A DNA stretch of 64,000 nt from Odobenus rosmarus divergens. Taxonomy: Eukaryota > Chordata > Mammalia > Carnivora > Odobenidae. The notes beneath the pieces were generated by a model that was given only the letters and a program-made list of their open reading frames with translations, was not told where the DNA came from and made no database searches. Location of the stretch: the NCBI RefSeq assembly GCF_000321225.1, contig NW_004450561.1, positions 1,594,071-1,658,070 of the forward strand, given 5' to 3'. Below, piece by piece: positions 48,705 to 61,254 of the stretch (position 1 is its first letter; the number at the start of each line of letters is the position of its first letter). The position numbers and the translations under genes were made by a program.

Positions 48705-48850
48705 GCTCATTCACTGATTTCACTTATTCACTGGTCATTTAGTGAACACCTAACTTGTGACAAGTTATGTCATAGGAGCTGGAGATGGAAAATTAAATAA
48801 AGATCAGTCTTTTCCTCAAAAAATGGAGAGTAAATCATTTCTTGCCATAG
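48705..48850 (-). repeat. L2 3' end, minus strand
   Basis: 'CATTCACTGATTTCACTTAT', AGTGAACACCTAACTTGTGA, AGGAGCTGGAGATGG and 'AAAGATCAGTCTTTTCC' in L2 reverse order. Confidence 0.55.
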
Positions 48851-49175
48851 GCCATGTTCAGTGCAATACTGTATGGCAGCCATGCTCCTCAGAGCCCACC
48901 ACATCCCCTAGAGCCATAGACTACTTTGCTAAGATGCTGACTTCTGTGTTCTCACTTCCAGAGGAGGGCAATGTTCCCTTCCCCTTCCTTTCCGTTTCAC
49001 AATAGAAAGTTGGGTCATGGAGGTCTGAATTCTGGTCTCTCTTGTTAGGCCATTTTAAAAGGTTTTTTTCTTCAGACAGAAAACAGGAGTCTGGCACTTT
49101 GCTCTGAGGCTTTTGGGACTGATTGACTGAAATGGAGCCCTGCCTACCCTCTGGGGACAGGAATGGACTGGGGTT

Positions 49176-49368
49176 ATTTTTTGTTTTGTTTTAAAGATTA
49201 TTTGGGGGGGGGGAGCAGGTAGAGGGTGAGGGAGAGAGAGAATCTCAAGCAGACTTCCCACTGAGTGTGGATACTGAGGAGGAGCTCAGTCCCACAACCC
49301 TGACATCATGACCTGAGTCAAAATTAAGAATCTGACATTTAACCAACTGAGCCATCCAGGTGCCCCTA
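49176..49368 (-). mobile_element. SINEC, older type, minus strand
   Basis: GTTTTAAAGATTATTTGG, GAGAGAATCTCAAGCAGAC, CACAACCCTGACATCATGAC, head complement GAGCCATCCAGGTGCCCC. The duplication GACTGGGGTT (49,166-49,175) matches 49,369-49,378 at 9 of 10. A G9 run replaces part of the usual GA tract. Confidence 0.93.
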
Positions 49369-49589
49369 GACTGAGGTTCTTAAAGTAGAGGGGCTGACCC
49401 CTGAGAAAGAAGATGAGCTTCATACAGAACTGCTGGAAAGGGGAGATGGGTGGGCAGAGGGTCGGTGGCATGATAGGGAACTGTGTCCCACTCAAATGCC
49501 ATAGCCTTTGGAGGCCCTTGGTAGGGTTTGCAGGGCCTTCTCTTCTCCAGTCCCTTTTAACTGATTTCATCTCTATCACTGTCTGCTTC

Positions 49590-50185
49590 TTTCACTCCAC
49601 TTTGACTCCACCAGCCTCCCAAGTGATTGGTCAGCCAGGTCACCTCATGGCTTTCATGCTCCATGTCACTTCTGCATGGGCTGCTCTTGCCCAAGACATG
49701 TGGCTAATCTCTGACTTGCATCAGGTCTTTATTTACCTTCTCTGGGAGGCCTTTCCTGGCCATTCTTTCTAAAATGTCAGTCCTTCATCCTGACTTTATA
49801 TCCTTTCCCTGCCTCATTACTTCTCCATAGTACTGGTTATTCTTGACCTAATTTCTACTGGGAATAGAGGGAAATAAGCTCCAGAGGAGCAGGGACTTTC
49901 GTCTGTTTTATTCAATACTCTATCTTGGAGCACCTGGGTGGCTCAGTTGGTTAAGCATCTGCCTTCGGCTCAGGCCATGGTCCCAAGAGCCTGGCATCAA
50001 GTCCTACATGGGGCTCCCTGCTCAGTGGGGAGCCTGCTTCTACCTCTCCCACTCCCCCTGCTTGTTCTCTCTCTCTCTGTCAAATAAAGAAAGTCTTAAA
50101 AAAATAAATCAATACTCTACCTACCTTAAGCACAGTGCCTGACACATAGTATGTGCTCCATAAATATTTCTTAGATGAATAAGTA
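49590..50185 (+). repeat. L2 LINE remnant, split by a SINE
   Basis: Sense L2: 'TTCATGCTCCATGTCACTTC', 'CCTTCTCTGGGAGGCCTTTC', CCAGAGGAGCAGGGACTTT, then, past the SINE at 49,926-50,108, 'AGCACAGTGCCTGACACATA', TGCTCCATAAATATTTCTTA and GATGAATAAG, the L2 3' end. Confidence 0.75.
49926..50108 (+). mobile_element. SINEC inserted in L2
   Basis: Head TGGAGCACCTGGGTGGCTCA, tail TCAAATAAAGAAAGTCTTAA. The duplication TCAATACTCTATCT (49,912-49,925) matches 50,109-50,122 at 13 of 14. Confidence 0.96.
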
Positions 50186-50412
50186 ATTACAAATCGCCTA
50201 CTCCACGCTAGACAAATAGGAAGTAGAATCTCCTTCATTTCAATTGACTATAAGATTTGGACAACTGAAATCTCAGTAGAAATTCTTGACTTTAGAACAG
50301 AAGGCTTCCCTAAACTTGCCCACAAGTATAGGGCCTCTTGCATCTGAACAACTAGGAGCCCAGAGTCACTTAAATTTTGATTTTTTAAAGATGAAGATGT
50401 GGAATTTCTTGA

Positions 50413-50460
50413 ACCTGAGTATTTTGAGCAAAATGTACCTGAGTATTTTGAACAAAATCT
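50413..50460. repeat. 24-bp tandem duplication
   Basis: Two adjacent copies, 50,413-50,436 and 50,437-50,460, starting ACCTGAGTATTTTGA and identical at 22 of 24 positions. Confidence 0.9.
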
Positions 50461-50685
50461 TACCAGTTCACCTCGAATAGACACAGAGGCCAGCCGGTCT
50501 CATCCTGCTGTTTCATGTGCTGGTTCCGGTGTGTCTGGAACCTTGGCTTAAAGTGGCATTTAAGACTTGCCAGGGTGCTAATATGGGAAGTGAGCAATGG
50601 CAAATGAATGGGACTAGCACAGGGAGCAAAGGGTTAATATTTTAATACCAACCGTGACTTAGTTGATAGGATCCTGCAAATGAGT

Positions 50686-50688
<3 letters not shown>

Positions 50689-50716
<28 letters not shown>
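50689..50716. repeat. (GT)14 microsatellite
   Basis: 28 bp uninterrupted GT. Confidence 0.96.
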
Positions 50717-50718
<2 letters not shown>

Positions 50719-51204
50719 AGAAACATAACATTGCATATGTGCACAATTGTTCAGTGATTTTGATCCCTCTGTTATTGACTGCTTCAATTCTTCTCCTTCC
50801 ATTCCTTTCTGTCTTAAGGCATGTGGAGGTTTCTCCTTGCATCATTGCCTTACTTTGATAAAAGAATTGGAAATAAGGCCTGCTTTTCTTTGCTTGTGAC
50901 TTCTCCACTCTATATAACCAGTTTTCCTCCTTTGTTCAGCCTTCCCTGCGGTCATACCATATTACAAATTGTCATCTAATAAAAGTTGTTGCCTTGTATT
51001 TTCTTTTCCCTACCTATTCCCTAGAGAACACAACAAAAATAAAAGGAATTGGCGAGGTTGAGATGACAAAAATAATTATCCTTTGTTTAAAAGAAGCAAA
51101 GCTTACATTCAGAGACTAACTTAGGTTTATTTAATTTTCCACAGAGTTGAAAAAAAATTAACTGAGAAATACATGAAATAGAATATTAAAATTTTCAATA
51201 AGGT
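50717..51204. other. Unique intergenic DNA
   Basis: No recognised element. Confidence 0.45.
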
Positions 51205-51425
51205 AAGGGATCAGAAGGCACCATTTATTTAATATGTACAGGGTACCATCTAGCAATTCAGTAACTGAGAGATTGATATTACTCACCCATTTTACAGGGG
51301 AAGAAACCAAGCTCTAGGGATGTTAGTAAACGCCAAGGACACATTGCTAGTCAGTGGTATAGTCCTGATGTGTATTTGGGGGTGTCTGATTCCAAATAAA
51401 CTTTCTACTCTACAGAGATGGTTTC
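51205..51425 (-). repeat. MIR SINE, minus strand
   Basis: ACTCACCCATTTTACAGGGG, AAGAAACCAAGCTCTAGGGA, 'GGACACATTGCTAGTCAGTG' and GTGTCTGATTCCAAA follow the MIR reverse order. Confidence 0.65.
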
Positions 51426-51689
51426 CAAGTATCTTTAAATTCAGAGTGTTCTTAAAACTTTAGTACTGTACATTCTAAAGTGAAAGCTCCATATTTCATT
51501 TCTAAATAAGATCATCTTTCCCCATTTGCCAGAAATAATATATTTAATTGCTCTAGTGCTTGGTTGGTATGAATTGCTTTCCTTGTTTTCTCAATGCCAT
51601 GCAGGGATTTAAAGACCCTTGCTGTTCAAAACCGAGATGAGTTCCTTCATTTTGAAATTCCTACGCTGTGTTTCAAAAAGCAAAAACAT

Positions 51690-51900
51690 GTAAGTTCTGA
51701 ATCTGAATCTCATCTGCTCTACTTACTTACTGAATAATGGTGGCCACTTAATTATTCTGTGTCTCAATATCTTCATTTGTAAAATGGGGGCAATAATATT
51801 ATCAAGATAAGGATTAAATTAGTTAATATGGGTTAACGCAGTTGCAATGCCTTGAACAGAGCCTGACACATAAAAATCAACAGTAAAATTTTAATTTCTA
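51690..51900 (+). repeat. MIR SINE
   Basis: 'CTGAATCTCATCTGCTCTAC', 'CTCAATATCTTCATTTGTAA', AATGGGGGCAATAATATTAT, GGATTAAATTAGTTAATATG and 'GAACAGAGCCTGACACATA' are in order for MIR. Confidence 0.7.
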
Positions 51901-54109
51901 CCCAGATACAGCAATTGTAAAGGGGCAATAGTTGTAATTTTCTAGAGCCTAGGATATTAAAGTTTCATAAGGGTTCTTTCCCTCAGTGTCTTCCCGTTAA
52001 CTGTCTCTTAAAATCAGGGCTTCCAATGAATGGATTGGTGGGTTACACAAGCTGGTGAGGATGTTTTTTCACTGGGGAGCAAGACATCTGAAGATAGGGC
52101 TATCTAGCTCTTTTACTTTTAAACCCATGCATTCATAATGAAAACAAACAAAATTAATTGATCATCATTGAAGGATCCTACTGTACTGGCTCAGTATTTT
52201 GAAAATTGGTAAAAATGGCAACAAATTAAAGGCTTATCTTGCTTTTTTTATGTGGACTGTTCTAGTAGGCAACCAAATAGTAGAGAAGGGGATATTTCTT
52301 TCCACAGAATGAATGGCTCTAGGCACTAGTCATCAATGCCTCCTACATACAGTCAGAGAGAAAGAGACAAAGAGATAGACATGTATTTCCATTTGTATGA
52401 GCCATCTGTAAAGTAGTTGTATCAAAAATATAACTTACAGGAAATAGAGACAGAAAAACATGTAAATCTACACCAAAGGGATACAGTCAGGGAAATCTAG
52501 AATGAGAGAAGCCCTATAGGATAAATCCTTCATTCTGTCAATAAATAAATTGCAAGAAAAAATAGCCAGAGGAGGTTCTCACAGATTAAGAGAGATTTAA
52601 AGGACACATCAACCAATTGCAAGGCTTGGATGCCTTCCTTTCATATCCTGATTGAAACAAACTGTACCACAAATTTTATTACATTGATGAAATAATCAGA
52701 AATCTAAACACTGGATATTTGATAATATTAAGGAATTATCAATTTTCTTAAGCCTGGTAATAGTAAATGCCTTTTTTTTCTTGTAAATAGTCCTCTTTCT
52801 TTCTTTACGGATAAAAAGATCTGACATCCAAGGTTTGCTTCACAATAATGCAGGAGGGGGAAGTGGATAAATGTGAGAATGGGACAGAACTGGTCATGAG
52901 TCATTGTTCATTTGCACTGAGTGATGGGCGTGCGGAGAAATCAGGGTTTCATTACACTATTTTTAAGAGATTATTTCGTGTGTGTTTGAAGTTCTCCATA
53001 GTTTTTAAAAAAGGTCTTTTAAAATGATCTTTAAAAACTTTAGATTTAGACCAGAAAGCATATATAACTTAAGACAAGAAGATGTGAAAGTGTTCACTTG
53101 ACTACTACAGTCAGTTTGGGTGTGGTTGTAAACTCTAGACAGACTTGAAAATTAGGTAAGGATATGTTTCAAAACCAAAGCACATGGCTACATGGCCATC
53201 TTCTTTTACATTCTCTGTAGTTGATAAAGCCACCATCAGCAACACTCCTCATTTCCTATCAAGACTGCAGACCAGTGAATATGCCTGATAGCCTTCGGTT
53301 ATTTAGAAAGACAATCCCCAAACTATATCTGAGATGTATTTTTTTTTCCTTAACGAATAAAAAAAATTTAACTTGAGAAAGATTTAGAAATAAGTGTAGA
53401 AATATTTGAGAAAACCAAATGCATTTTATGGATATTTTAGTATTAAGAAATCTGGACATATTTCATGCTTTAAGTATTATGACATTTGAGAGAATCGGGG
53501 CTCTGAGGATAACAAGTCAGTTTGTAATTGGAACTGAACATGTTGATTGCATAGTTCTTTCATCCTTGCAATTTTCAGTTCATACCTACTAAATCTCTGT
53601 TTGAACATTTAAGAGAATTTGGGGTTCAGCACGGTATGACTTTGATTTATAAGGGTTACTCTACTAGGGGAGTTTGTCAATCAGACACTTGAGCAACTCA
53701 TATAGGATATAGAATATATTCAATTGATAAATCCAGTTTAAAATTTTTTAAAAGTTTTGTAAACAGGACCAAATTTTAGCCAGTCTCTCTCTTATAAAAT
53801 TGTTGCTAAATTGGCTTCACTTATAAATCGAATAAGACTTAGAGGTGGAAATCAAATGCCTAAGAAAAACTAGATTTTTAAATGTATAATTTTGCTATTT
53901 CGTGTATTAATTTTGAAAACAAAGTCAGCTTTTATTAGTGATCCTATTAAGAAGTTAAGCGGGTTTTTCTGTGCACAAAAACCACCCCAGGACTTAAAAA
54001 AAAAAAAACCCAAAACCAAAGCTTACGTTTTTAACAAGCGAGCACACTACAGACCAAAAAAAAAAAAAAAAGTTTAATACAAGGACTAAAAGTGAATTTT
54101 GGGAGCCCT
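51901..54109. other. Unique intergenic DNA
   Basis: No gene recognised. Two A-tracts (about 53,997-54,008 and 54,056-54,071) sit just before the CpG-rich block. Confidence 0.45.
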
Positions 54110-54690
54110 GATCGGAGTGACGCACTCCTGAAATGTCACTTTTTTCTGAGGCTGTCAGACAGGCAAGGGCAGGGGCGGGTGGCGGGGAGGGCTCTGGCAT
54201 TAACATATTTCCTAGACGCTCCATCTCCTTGGTCCGGCGTAATGGATGCCTCCCAGCTCCCTGTGGACGCGAGAGCCCATCAGGCCAGAAGCAGATTAAA
54301 GCTCACACACTTCAAATTGGCGGCTTGCCGCAGCTTGCCAGAAGGCGAGAGTTCAGCGCTGCTTTAATAGAGAAGTCTTTAAGCCTCCTGTTCCCCATCT
54401 CTCTCTTGCCTTGCTTTAAAAGGTAATCGCACCCTCTGCCCACCTTGGCCAGCCGCCTCCTGCTTGCCCCCCTGTCCAGCAGTGGCCGCGGGCGTGGGTC
54501 CGCGGCTCTGGGAAGGGCCAGCCGGGGCGGGCGTGGGGGTGGTGGACTGCGCACTTTAGGAGCATCACTCCTCCCCACCCAAGCCGATTGCGCTGCGCCC
54601 AGTGAACTGTCAGCGACGACTGATTTATAAGACCGATTTACCTTCTGGAGAGTGTAATTATGCTCATAGTTAAGAATTAATCAGGTGAGA
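54110..54690 (+). promoter_or_regulatory. CpG-rich block with promoter-like features
   Basis: I count about 30 CpG in roughly 520 bp (54,110-54,630), with 12 between 54,481 and 54,600. The rest of the window is CpG-depleted apart from young SINEs. It includes GC-box-like GGGGCGGGTGGCGGGG (54,172-54,187) and GGGGCGGGCGTGGGGG (54,523-54,539). A TTTATAAG word lies at 54,624, and TAATTA and TTAAT words at 54,655 and 54,677. A consensus splice donor CAG/GTGAGA lies at 54,684/54,685. No convincing coding frame exists on either strand. It may be a non-coding RNA first exon, an orphan CpG island or an enhancer. The orientation is a guess from the donor. Confidence 0.5.
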
Positions 54691-56474
54691 GAATTATGGA
54701 ATAGTCATTCCCCTGACTTTGAAGGACAAACTAAGTGGAGACCCACCAATGCAGCTGCAGAGCCTGCCCTGCGGGAGTCCTTTGCCTCCTTGCTGGTTGC
54801 AGGGCAAGGTTTCTGAGCTAGCTGTCTTCTTTGTAAAAAAGACAAAATGAAAATCTTGCTGAGTTTCTCCAGGAGGATAATTCCAAGTCACCCAGCTTAA
54901 AAGGTGGGGAGAAGGAGATTTTGTGAAAAGAGGACTTCCAAGAGATGGGATTATCCGTGAATAAGGATTTGGCTGTTGTTTCCTGCTAAAATGATTAGCT
55001 TAACTACTTTAGCTGACACTATGGAACAGCTACATTTCAGACATATTTTCTTTGTTGTTTTTGCTAATATATATTCCCTTTACCTCCCTAATGTGGCTTG
55101 AAGGCTTTCACATTCAGGCCTGTGTTCTTTTTAGATGACATATTGGTTTTGGTGTTCTCCTTCCTTTTCTTTGTGGAAAGGGGTTTTCAATTAATTTGTT
55201 TCTCAAGATGTCTCACTACCCACCTGCCTATACATCCCTTTCAAAATTGGTATTTCTTTTGGGACACGGTAGTCTATTTTGTATCATCTCTGAGGAAAAT
55301 TTCTAAGAGTCCCATGACAATTACCTTTGCGGTCCAATCACATAACCCATTACTATTAAATTTTTCAGAAATGTAGATGCAACAGAAGCAAAGGATGGTA
55401 CAGATTGGGTGAGAATACTACGGCATCTACAAACAGCCTTACCACTTCCCTCATGAGGTACCATAGTTCCAACATTCTGCTTCATAAATGGAGGGAAGGG
55501 GCCATGAAGTCCATAACCCCTGTGGCCTGTTTTGTCAACCATTCAGGCACATACACATAGCTGGAAATAAGGTTTAACCTAGTCTTTGTATGCCATCTTT
55601 TGTCGGCTTCCTCCTATACCACCTTGGCTCTCTGTCCCATTTCACTTAGAGGTTAGAAATCTCCATTCTCTGATCTGGAAATTGTCTCTACCTCAGGGCC
55701 ATGGTGATTCTCCTTTCGACAACCCGTTTCTTCTCCTCCTCCCTCTTGGCCTTTGGTCATCTTTTGCACCCTACCACTTGGAACCCTATTTTCTTGAGCT
55801 AGTTTTTAGTCCTCAAGCTCCTGCTAGCTACAGCAGAAGTTAGATCCCTGGAGTATAGGAGGAGGGGAAATGAGGCAAGCCCTGGTGGCTGCTCTTGGGA
55901 TGTGACATGGCTGAGATATTCAGATGACTTTCTAGGAACCATATTAACAATCTTGTAGGGTTTTCATCTGCTTTATTAAGTTAAAAGTGGCTATTTTCGA
56001 AGGAGAAACGCTTTCCAACCTGTAGATGAATGAAAAAAAATCAGATCTACAAGTAATGGATTTTAATGGTACCCTAAATTAGGTCTTGGGGCTGCACTCT
56101 CATCTTGGTTTCTCCGTAGGAAGGTCAGAAAACCTGTCCCCCCGCCTGCTTTCTATTCAACTGTCTGCTCCGCATCTTGCCAAGCGCTGCACTTCCCCTA
56201 AACTTCACCCCGCCCACAAGTCCGACAGAGATCTCAGGGCTAGAGGGAGATCAAAAGAAGAAGTTCTTCACGGAGAGGTTAGATACCAAAACTATGTCAG
56301 TAATTCTTATTTAAGCAGAAGAACTGTGAAGAATCACTTCTGTCTCATTACACTTGCCCATTCAGATTACTTATTCCAACCATCAGTTTGCCGCTGATTT
56401 GTTCATAGGACTGTTGCTCTTTTCTTTGCAGGCAGGCACCTGCCCTCTTAATAAATTGGCGTGGGGGGAGAGTG
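54691..56474. other. Unique intergenic DNA downstream of the CpG block
   Basis: No gene or mobile element recognised. A mildly GC-rich, CpG-containing segment lies at about 56,120-56,275. Confidence 0.45.
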
Positions 56475-56625
56475 GGAATAGCCCTTCACTGGGAGTCAGG
56501 AGACGGGTTCCAGTTCTGGCCCTGCTCCCTCAACAGCTGGCTGGTCTTGAGCATGTTGTTTACCTTTTTAGACCTTGATTCTGCAGATGCATGGTGAAGG
56601 AACTGGACTGGATCCGTCTTCCCAT
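56475..56625 (+). repeat. MIR-family (MIR3-like) fragment
   Basis: CACTGGGAGTCAGGAGACGG, TTCCAGTTCTGGCCCTGCTC, 'GGTCTTGAGCATGTTGTTTACC' and GAAGGAACTGGACTGGAT fit this family. Confidence 0.6.
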
Positions 56626-58835
56626 AAAAGGTGATACTCATGAGAAGGCAGGCTTGGAAAACACTGCACACTCTCTTCTCAGAGACCCACCAGGCACATA
56701 GACATCCAATTCTAGAGAAATCTTTTATATTTGGTTTAATCAAGAGTTTTCCCATCTAATTTGGCCAGAGCATACCTTGACTTACCTTCTTCCCTCCCTC
56801 CCTTCTTCTTTTTTTCCCTTTCATATATGCTTTGTTAATATTTTGTAGAATCAGCATTCTAAGGAACTCACTGTGGCAAATGCAGGACCAAATGAATCCT
56901 CTCTGGGGTTGTTTTTCTTCTACGTATGGAATCTTGACCTCCTCAGAGTGTTACAATACAGGAATCACAATATATTGTTTTAGTTATTGTTTAATTATTA
57001 TATAATTATTCTCACAGGATTCTTAACACTAATGAAATATGGATTAAAATAAACAAGTTAAAATGTAGCCTAAGAGAGTATCACCCTATTTAGCATTCTT
57101 GAGAAGCAAGGTGATCTGTATTAAAAAAAAAAAAAAAAAACCTGTATAACTAGAATTTACCACTAAGTGCCAATAATTTTTATTTCTGCTATCCATTTAT
57201 TCACTTACTCAAAGTAACACAGAAGGTCTTAACCTTCTATTGTGTCTAAATACACTGAGGGATGTTTCTAATGTATTAACCAGAAATATATATATAAGAT
57301 TACAGAAGACACTTATTTAAAATACATTTATCAAAATATTTTTAAAATTGTGTCATATATGTGCTTCTTTATTAGTACATCAAATGACAAGATCTAGGAG
57401 TGGTTCTAATAACTGTCATGATTTTAGAGTAGTGATGAAAGTAAATTTCAGTAACAATTGTAATGCGACAGAAGCATCAGATATGTAAAAAAAAAATCAC
57501 AATAGCATGGTATTCATTGTAGATCATACTTTCCCATGATAACCACAACAGTGTGAATGAAGATGTCTTCAGATGATGATACCCCCTGGACGTGGGGTCA
57601 TCCCCAGCTTTTGAATCTTCCTGAGATCACACTTTTCATGAAGCAAAGAAAATCCACCTTCATTGTTTTCCATCCAAATTTCTGACCCACAGAATATACG
57701 ACCATAATAAAATGGTTGCTTTATGGCCCTACATTTTAGACTGTTTGTTATGCAGCAATAATCACCATAAAAGTACCATAATAAAGTATGTGTAAGTCCT
57801 AAGAAAAGTGTCTTACCTGCAATTGTGGTGTCAAGGCAGCAGGACCCAGAGACAGGACATTCAGCTTTCTTGTGTGAGCAACTGGAGTGATGGTGTTAAT
57901 GAGATTGTTATATGAGATGAAGGATAGAAGTCTAGCTAGACTTTTGAGGTAGAGGAGGGTAGAGATTATGAGATTCATTTGGACCCCTTTTGAGTTTTGA
58001 TACTTGTGGGCATTCAGATTATTGAAATGCCTATTGGAACCTCAGAAGGACATCCTGGGTTAGGGAGTAACCTTGGGGACATCAGCATGTACAGGGTCGT
58101 GGAAGCTACACGGTTGGTGCATTTCTTATAGCATGTGGGGAGAGTAAGCCTGGAAGAACCAAAACTCAGTAGGTAGAGGAAACTAGGAAAGGAAAGTGAG
58201 ATTTGGTCAGTGTGGAAAAGAGACAACTGAGACAGGATGATGTCATGCAAGCCAAAGGAGGTTTTTCAAGCTATGCTTGCCCTTATCTTCACAGAGATTC
58301 GGATTCTTTTTTTTTTCTAGTGAGTCCACAATTAAGAATAACTTACTGTTAATGAGTGGCCTTTATGCAAATGATTTATGGGCCAAAAAAAAAAGATTGA
58401 GGGTTGCAGAACTGTTAGTTCTGGCAATTGAAATAGTTCTAAATGACCTACCATTCGTTTCCTTCCAAGAATACTCTGAATGTAGTTTGGCTTTTTCATG
58501 GTGACTCAGGGCCAGTTTTATGAACATAAGTCAGCCTTAGAATTAAAAGCTATGTTCAGAGGCAGTTGTCATAGGGATGATTTAGTTTCCATCGGACTCC
58601 CATCATTCTGTAGTTGACTACATAGTGGTTTTATGTCTCTCTCTTTTTCAGGGGTTATTGTGGTTTGTGGTCTCCCCACACGACAATTTTTTCCTGGTTG
58701 GTGGTTTTACTCTTCCTTCTCTTCAGTCACTGCCTCCAGCTGTGTGTCTACTTCAACTGTGTCTGTGACTCCCTTTCCCAATCAGGGCTGTTGTTGGCTG
58801 CCTCAGTTGCTTTTCTCTGTATTCTCGATAATGAG
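56626..58835. other. Unique intergenic DNA
   Basis: No gene recognised. An A18 tract lies at 57,123-57,140. Other A-tracts lie near 57,487 and 58,386. Confidence 0.45.
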
Positions 58836-59341
58836 TGTATTAGTTTCCTATGGCTACTGTAACAAAGTGCCAACAAACCTAATGGCTTAAAATAATGCAG
58901 ATTTATTGTCTTATAATTCTAGAGGTGAGAAGTTTGAAATGGGTCTCATGAGGTAAAATCAAGGTGTTTATAGGGCTGTATTCTTTTGCAGATGTACTAG
59001 GGGAGAATCTGTTCCTTATCCATTCTATCCTCTAGAAACCACCCCCATTCCTAAGCTCCTTATTCTCTTCCTGCGTCTTCAAACCAGCAACATTGGGTTG
59101 AGTCCCTTTCATGTTGCTGTTTCTCGGATTCTCCCCCTTTTGCCTCCCTCTTCTACTTATACATCATAATTACACTGGGCCCGATTGGATAATCCAGGAT
59201 AATCGCCCCATTTCAAGGTTAGATGATGGGCAGCCTTAAAACCATCTGCAGTTTAATTCCCCTTTGCCTAGTCACATAGCATATTCACTACAAGGATTAA
59301 GATGCAGACATCTTTGGAGGGCCACTATTCTGACTACCCCA
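58836..59341 (-). mobile_element. MLT1-type MaLR solo LTR, minus strand
   Basis: Left end TGTATTAGTTTCCTATGGCT, then GGCTTAAAATAATGCAGATT, CTAGGGGAGAATCTGTTCC, ATAATCCAGGATAATCGCCC, ACATCTTTGGAGGGCCACTA and the right end TTCTGACTACCCCA. These are the MLT1B/C landmarks in reverse order. Length about 506 bp, near full size. Confidence 0.8.
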
Positions 59342-60525
59342 CCTAGGAAAATACTAAATAGTCCAAGAAAAATAAAATTACGAATAATATGTGTAAAATT
59401 AGCCCAATACATTCTGTATATCAGAAGACTATAGTTTTATAGCAGCCATTTTTGCTAGGTTTGGTGGCATTTTCTCCCCAAACTGAAAGGGTTCTTCTGG
59501 AAGGTTACATTTGCTGAAATGAGACCATAAGATCAGAGAAGCAGAGATTCCTTTATATCCGTTTTTATACTGGACCAGTTTCTGAAGAATATTCTACACA
59601 TTCAGAGAGTGAAAGGACGATTTCAAATATTCAACCAATGAATAGCAAATTAATTCCTGTCTCTCTGGGGCGTCTAGTTTGTGGCCCTTTGAAGTAGATT
59701 CCAGTCATAAGATACGCATGTCAACCCTGGAGCTGCAGGTTGTGTCTAAAGTAGCACCCCCTTTCTCAGAGAAGCAAGTATTAAGGATTTTTTGTTAAAT
59801 TCTGCTCCAGGGTTGAGGCAGAAGTAGAAAAAGTTTACGAATCTATTGAATTGAATTACATTGTAATCAGCTTTTTAATGTTCTCTACTTGAGGGCCCAG
59901 ATTGTGATTGGTTCAACCTGATTTCCCAATTTTGAGGTGAGTGCTAAGTAAGTATCTGATCTGAAAGGGTAGAAGGTGTAATAGTCTTTAACAGGGGAGG
60001 ATTGGTTGGGAAGATCATAGGGTACACCAGGGTAGCCCTGGAAGGGACAGATCCATAATAAACCCACTTGACCTTTGTGAACAAGTGCTGGATCTTTCAA
60101 CACATGGATTCAGGGCTAGGTAGTTGCAGGGCTAGAACTCAGCTCAAGTGTCTCACCTTGAGCCATCGACCTGTCCCTGATAATGGTATAGGTATGTGTG
60201 AATTAAAGTGGCTAAATGACATCATTTTAAATATAGATGGTATTGCATTGTGTAAAGTGCTAGTTTTGAATCAGACAGAGCAGGGTTTGAGGCATTTATT
60301 AGGCTGTGCTATCGTATTGTCTCTATGCCTCAGGGCTTGCCTCAGGCTTGGGAGATCTGCTACATTTGATCTGAGCCCCAAGGAGTCTGAAGCCTCACTA
60401 TGACTGCTTTTCCTTCTTTTTCCTTCTCCTAGGAGTCAAAATTCTCATTATAAAGGCCTTCTTCCTGCCACTTACTCTTCCAGATTTGTGTCCTCTTTCT
60501 TGTTGCAACCAACACCTGTTCTTCC

Positions 60526-60526
<1 letters not shown>
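59342..60526. other. Unique intergenic DNA
   Basis: No recognised element, although 60,240-60,350 has weak MIR-like wording. The 111-codon frame at 60,068-60,403 has no family motif. Confidence 0.4.

Positions 60527-60571
<45 letters not shown>
60527..60571. repeat. (CA)22 microsatellite
   Basis: The longest dinucleotide run in the window, about 44 bp uninterrupted, and therefore the likeliest to vary in length. Confidence 0.97.
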
Positions 60572-60572
<1 letters not shown>

Positions 60573-61074
60573 CTGAGTGTATGATTTGATACAGAGTTAT
60601 TCCAGAAGGAATCAGAATATCAATTCTGGAAGGGTCTACCTATATCTAGTCTTTGCAGACTCCTACCCACCCACTTCACTGCAGTGTCTTGAAGTCACAA
60701 GACAAATTTTACAGTCTTTAGGGGTCATTAGTTTATGATGTGATAAATTATTTTAAGTATTATAAGTTTGGGACAGAATCAGATATAATAATAAACATCC
60801 AACTCATTTTTCAGAAAATAAAAACTTGACAGGTGTTTTGGCAGCTTTCTAGGGTCTTTAACTTCCTCTTTATTTTAGCGAGAACCTTTGGGAAAGTTTG
60901 AGAGTAGGGATCTAATTTCTCCTTTTACTAAGGAGGAAGCAGAAGGACAACAGAGGATGAAAGCTCAAGGCTCAGGGTGCCCCAGGCTTCTGCCTCTAAA
61001 GCACAGTGCTGGAGAGCAACAAGGATGCTTCACTTTCCTTTTCAAGGTCCCTGTTGTGTTCTGGGGAGAGTGAC
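60572..61074. other. Unique intergenic DNA
   Basis: No recognised element or gene. Confidence 0.45.
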
Positions 61075-61245
61075 CTACCTGATCCCCATCATGATTAATG
61101 TGGCTTCTGAAGCATGAGATCTGATTATGACCCCATGTTGTTATATTTAATTACAAATCTCATTACGGCCCTGGCCATAACACCGTGGAGCCTTCATGGC
61201 AGCCACCTTTGCTGATCTCACTGCCTGAAGGTCCATCCTTATGAT
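61075..61245. promoter_or_regulatory. Candidate conserved non-coding element
   Basis: A repeat-free block with closely spaced TAAT-type words: CATGATTAATGTGG, TCTGATTATGACC, TTTAATTACAAATC, CTCATTACGG. Its balanced composition resembles vertebrate developmental enhancers. Conservation is not shown by this sequence alone. Confidence 0.3.
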
Positions 61246-61254
61246 TTACTCTAA

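Noticed and set aside
54092..54630. Several overlapping open frames of 60-97 codons on both strands in the CpG-rich block
   Set aside because: GC-rich DNA has few stop codons. The frames overlap in opposite strands and are low in complexity (Pro/Arg/Gly rich), with no known domain.
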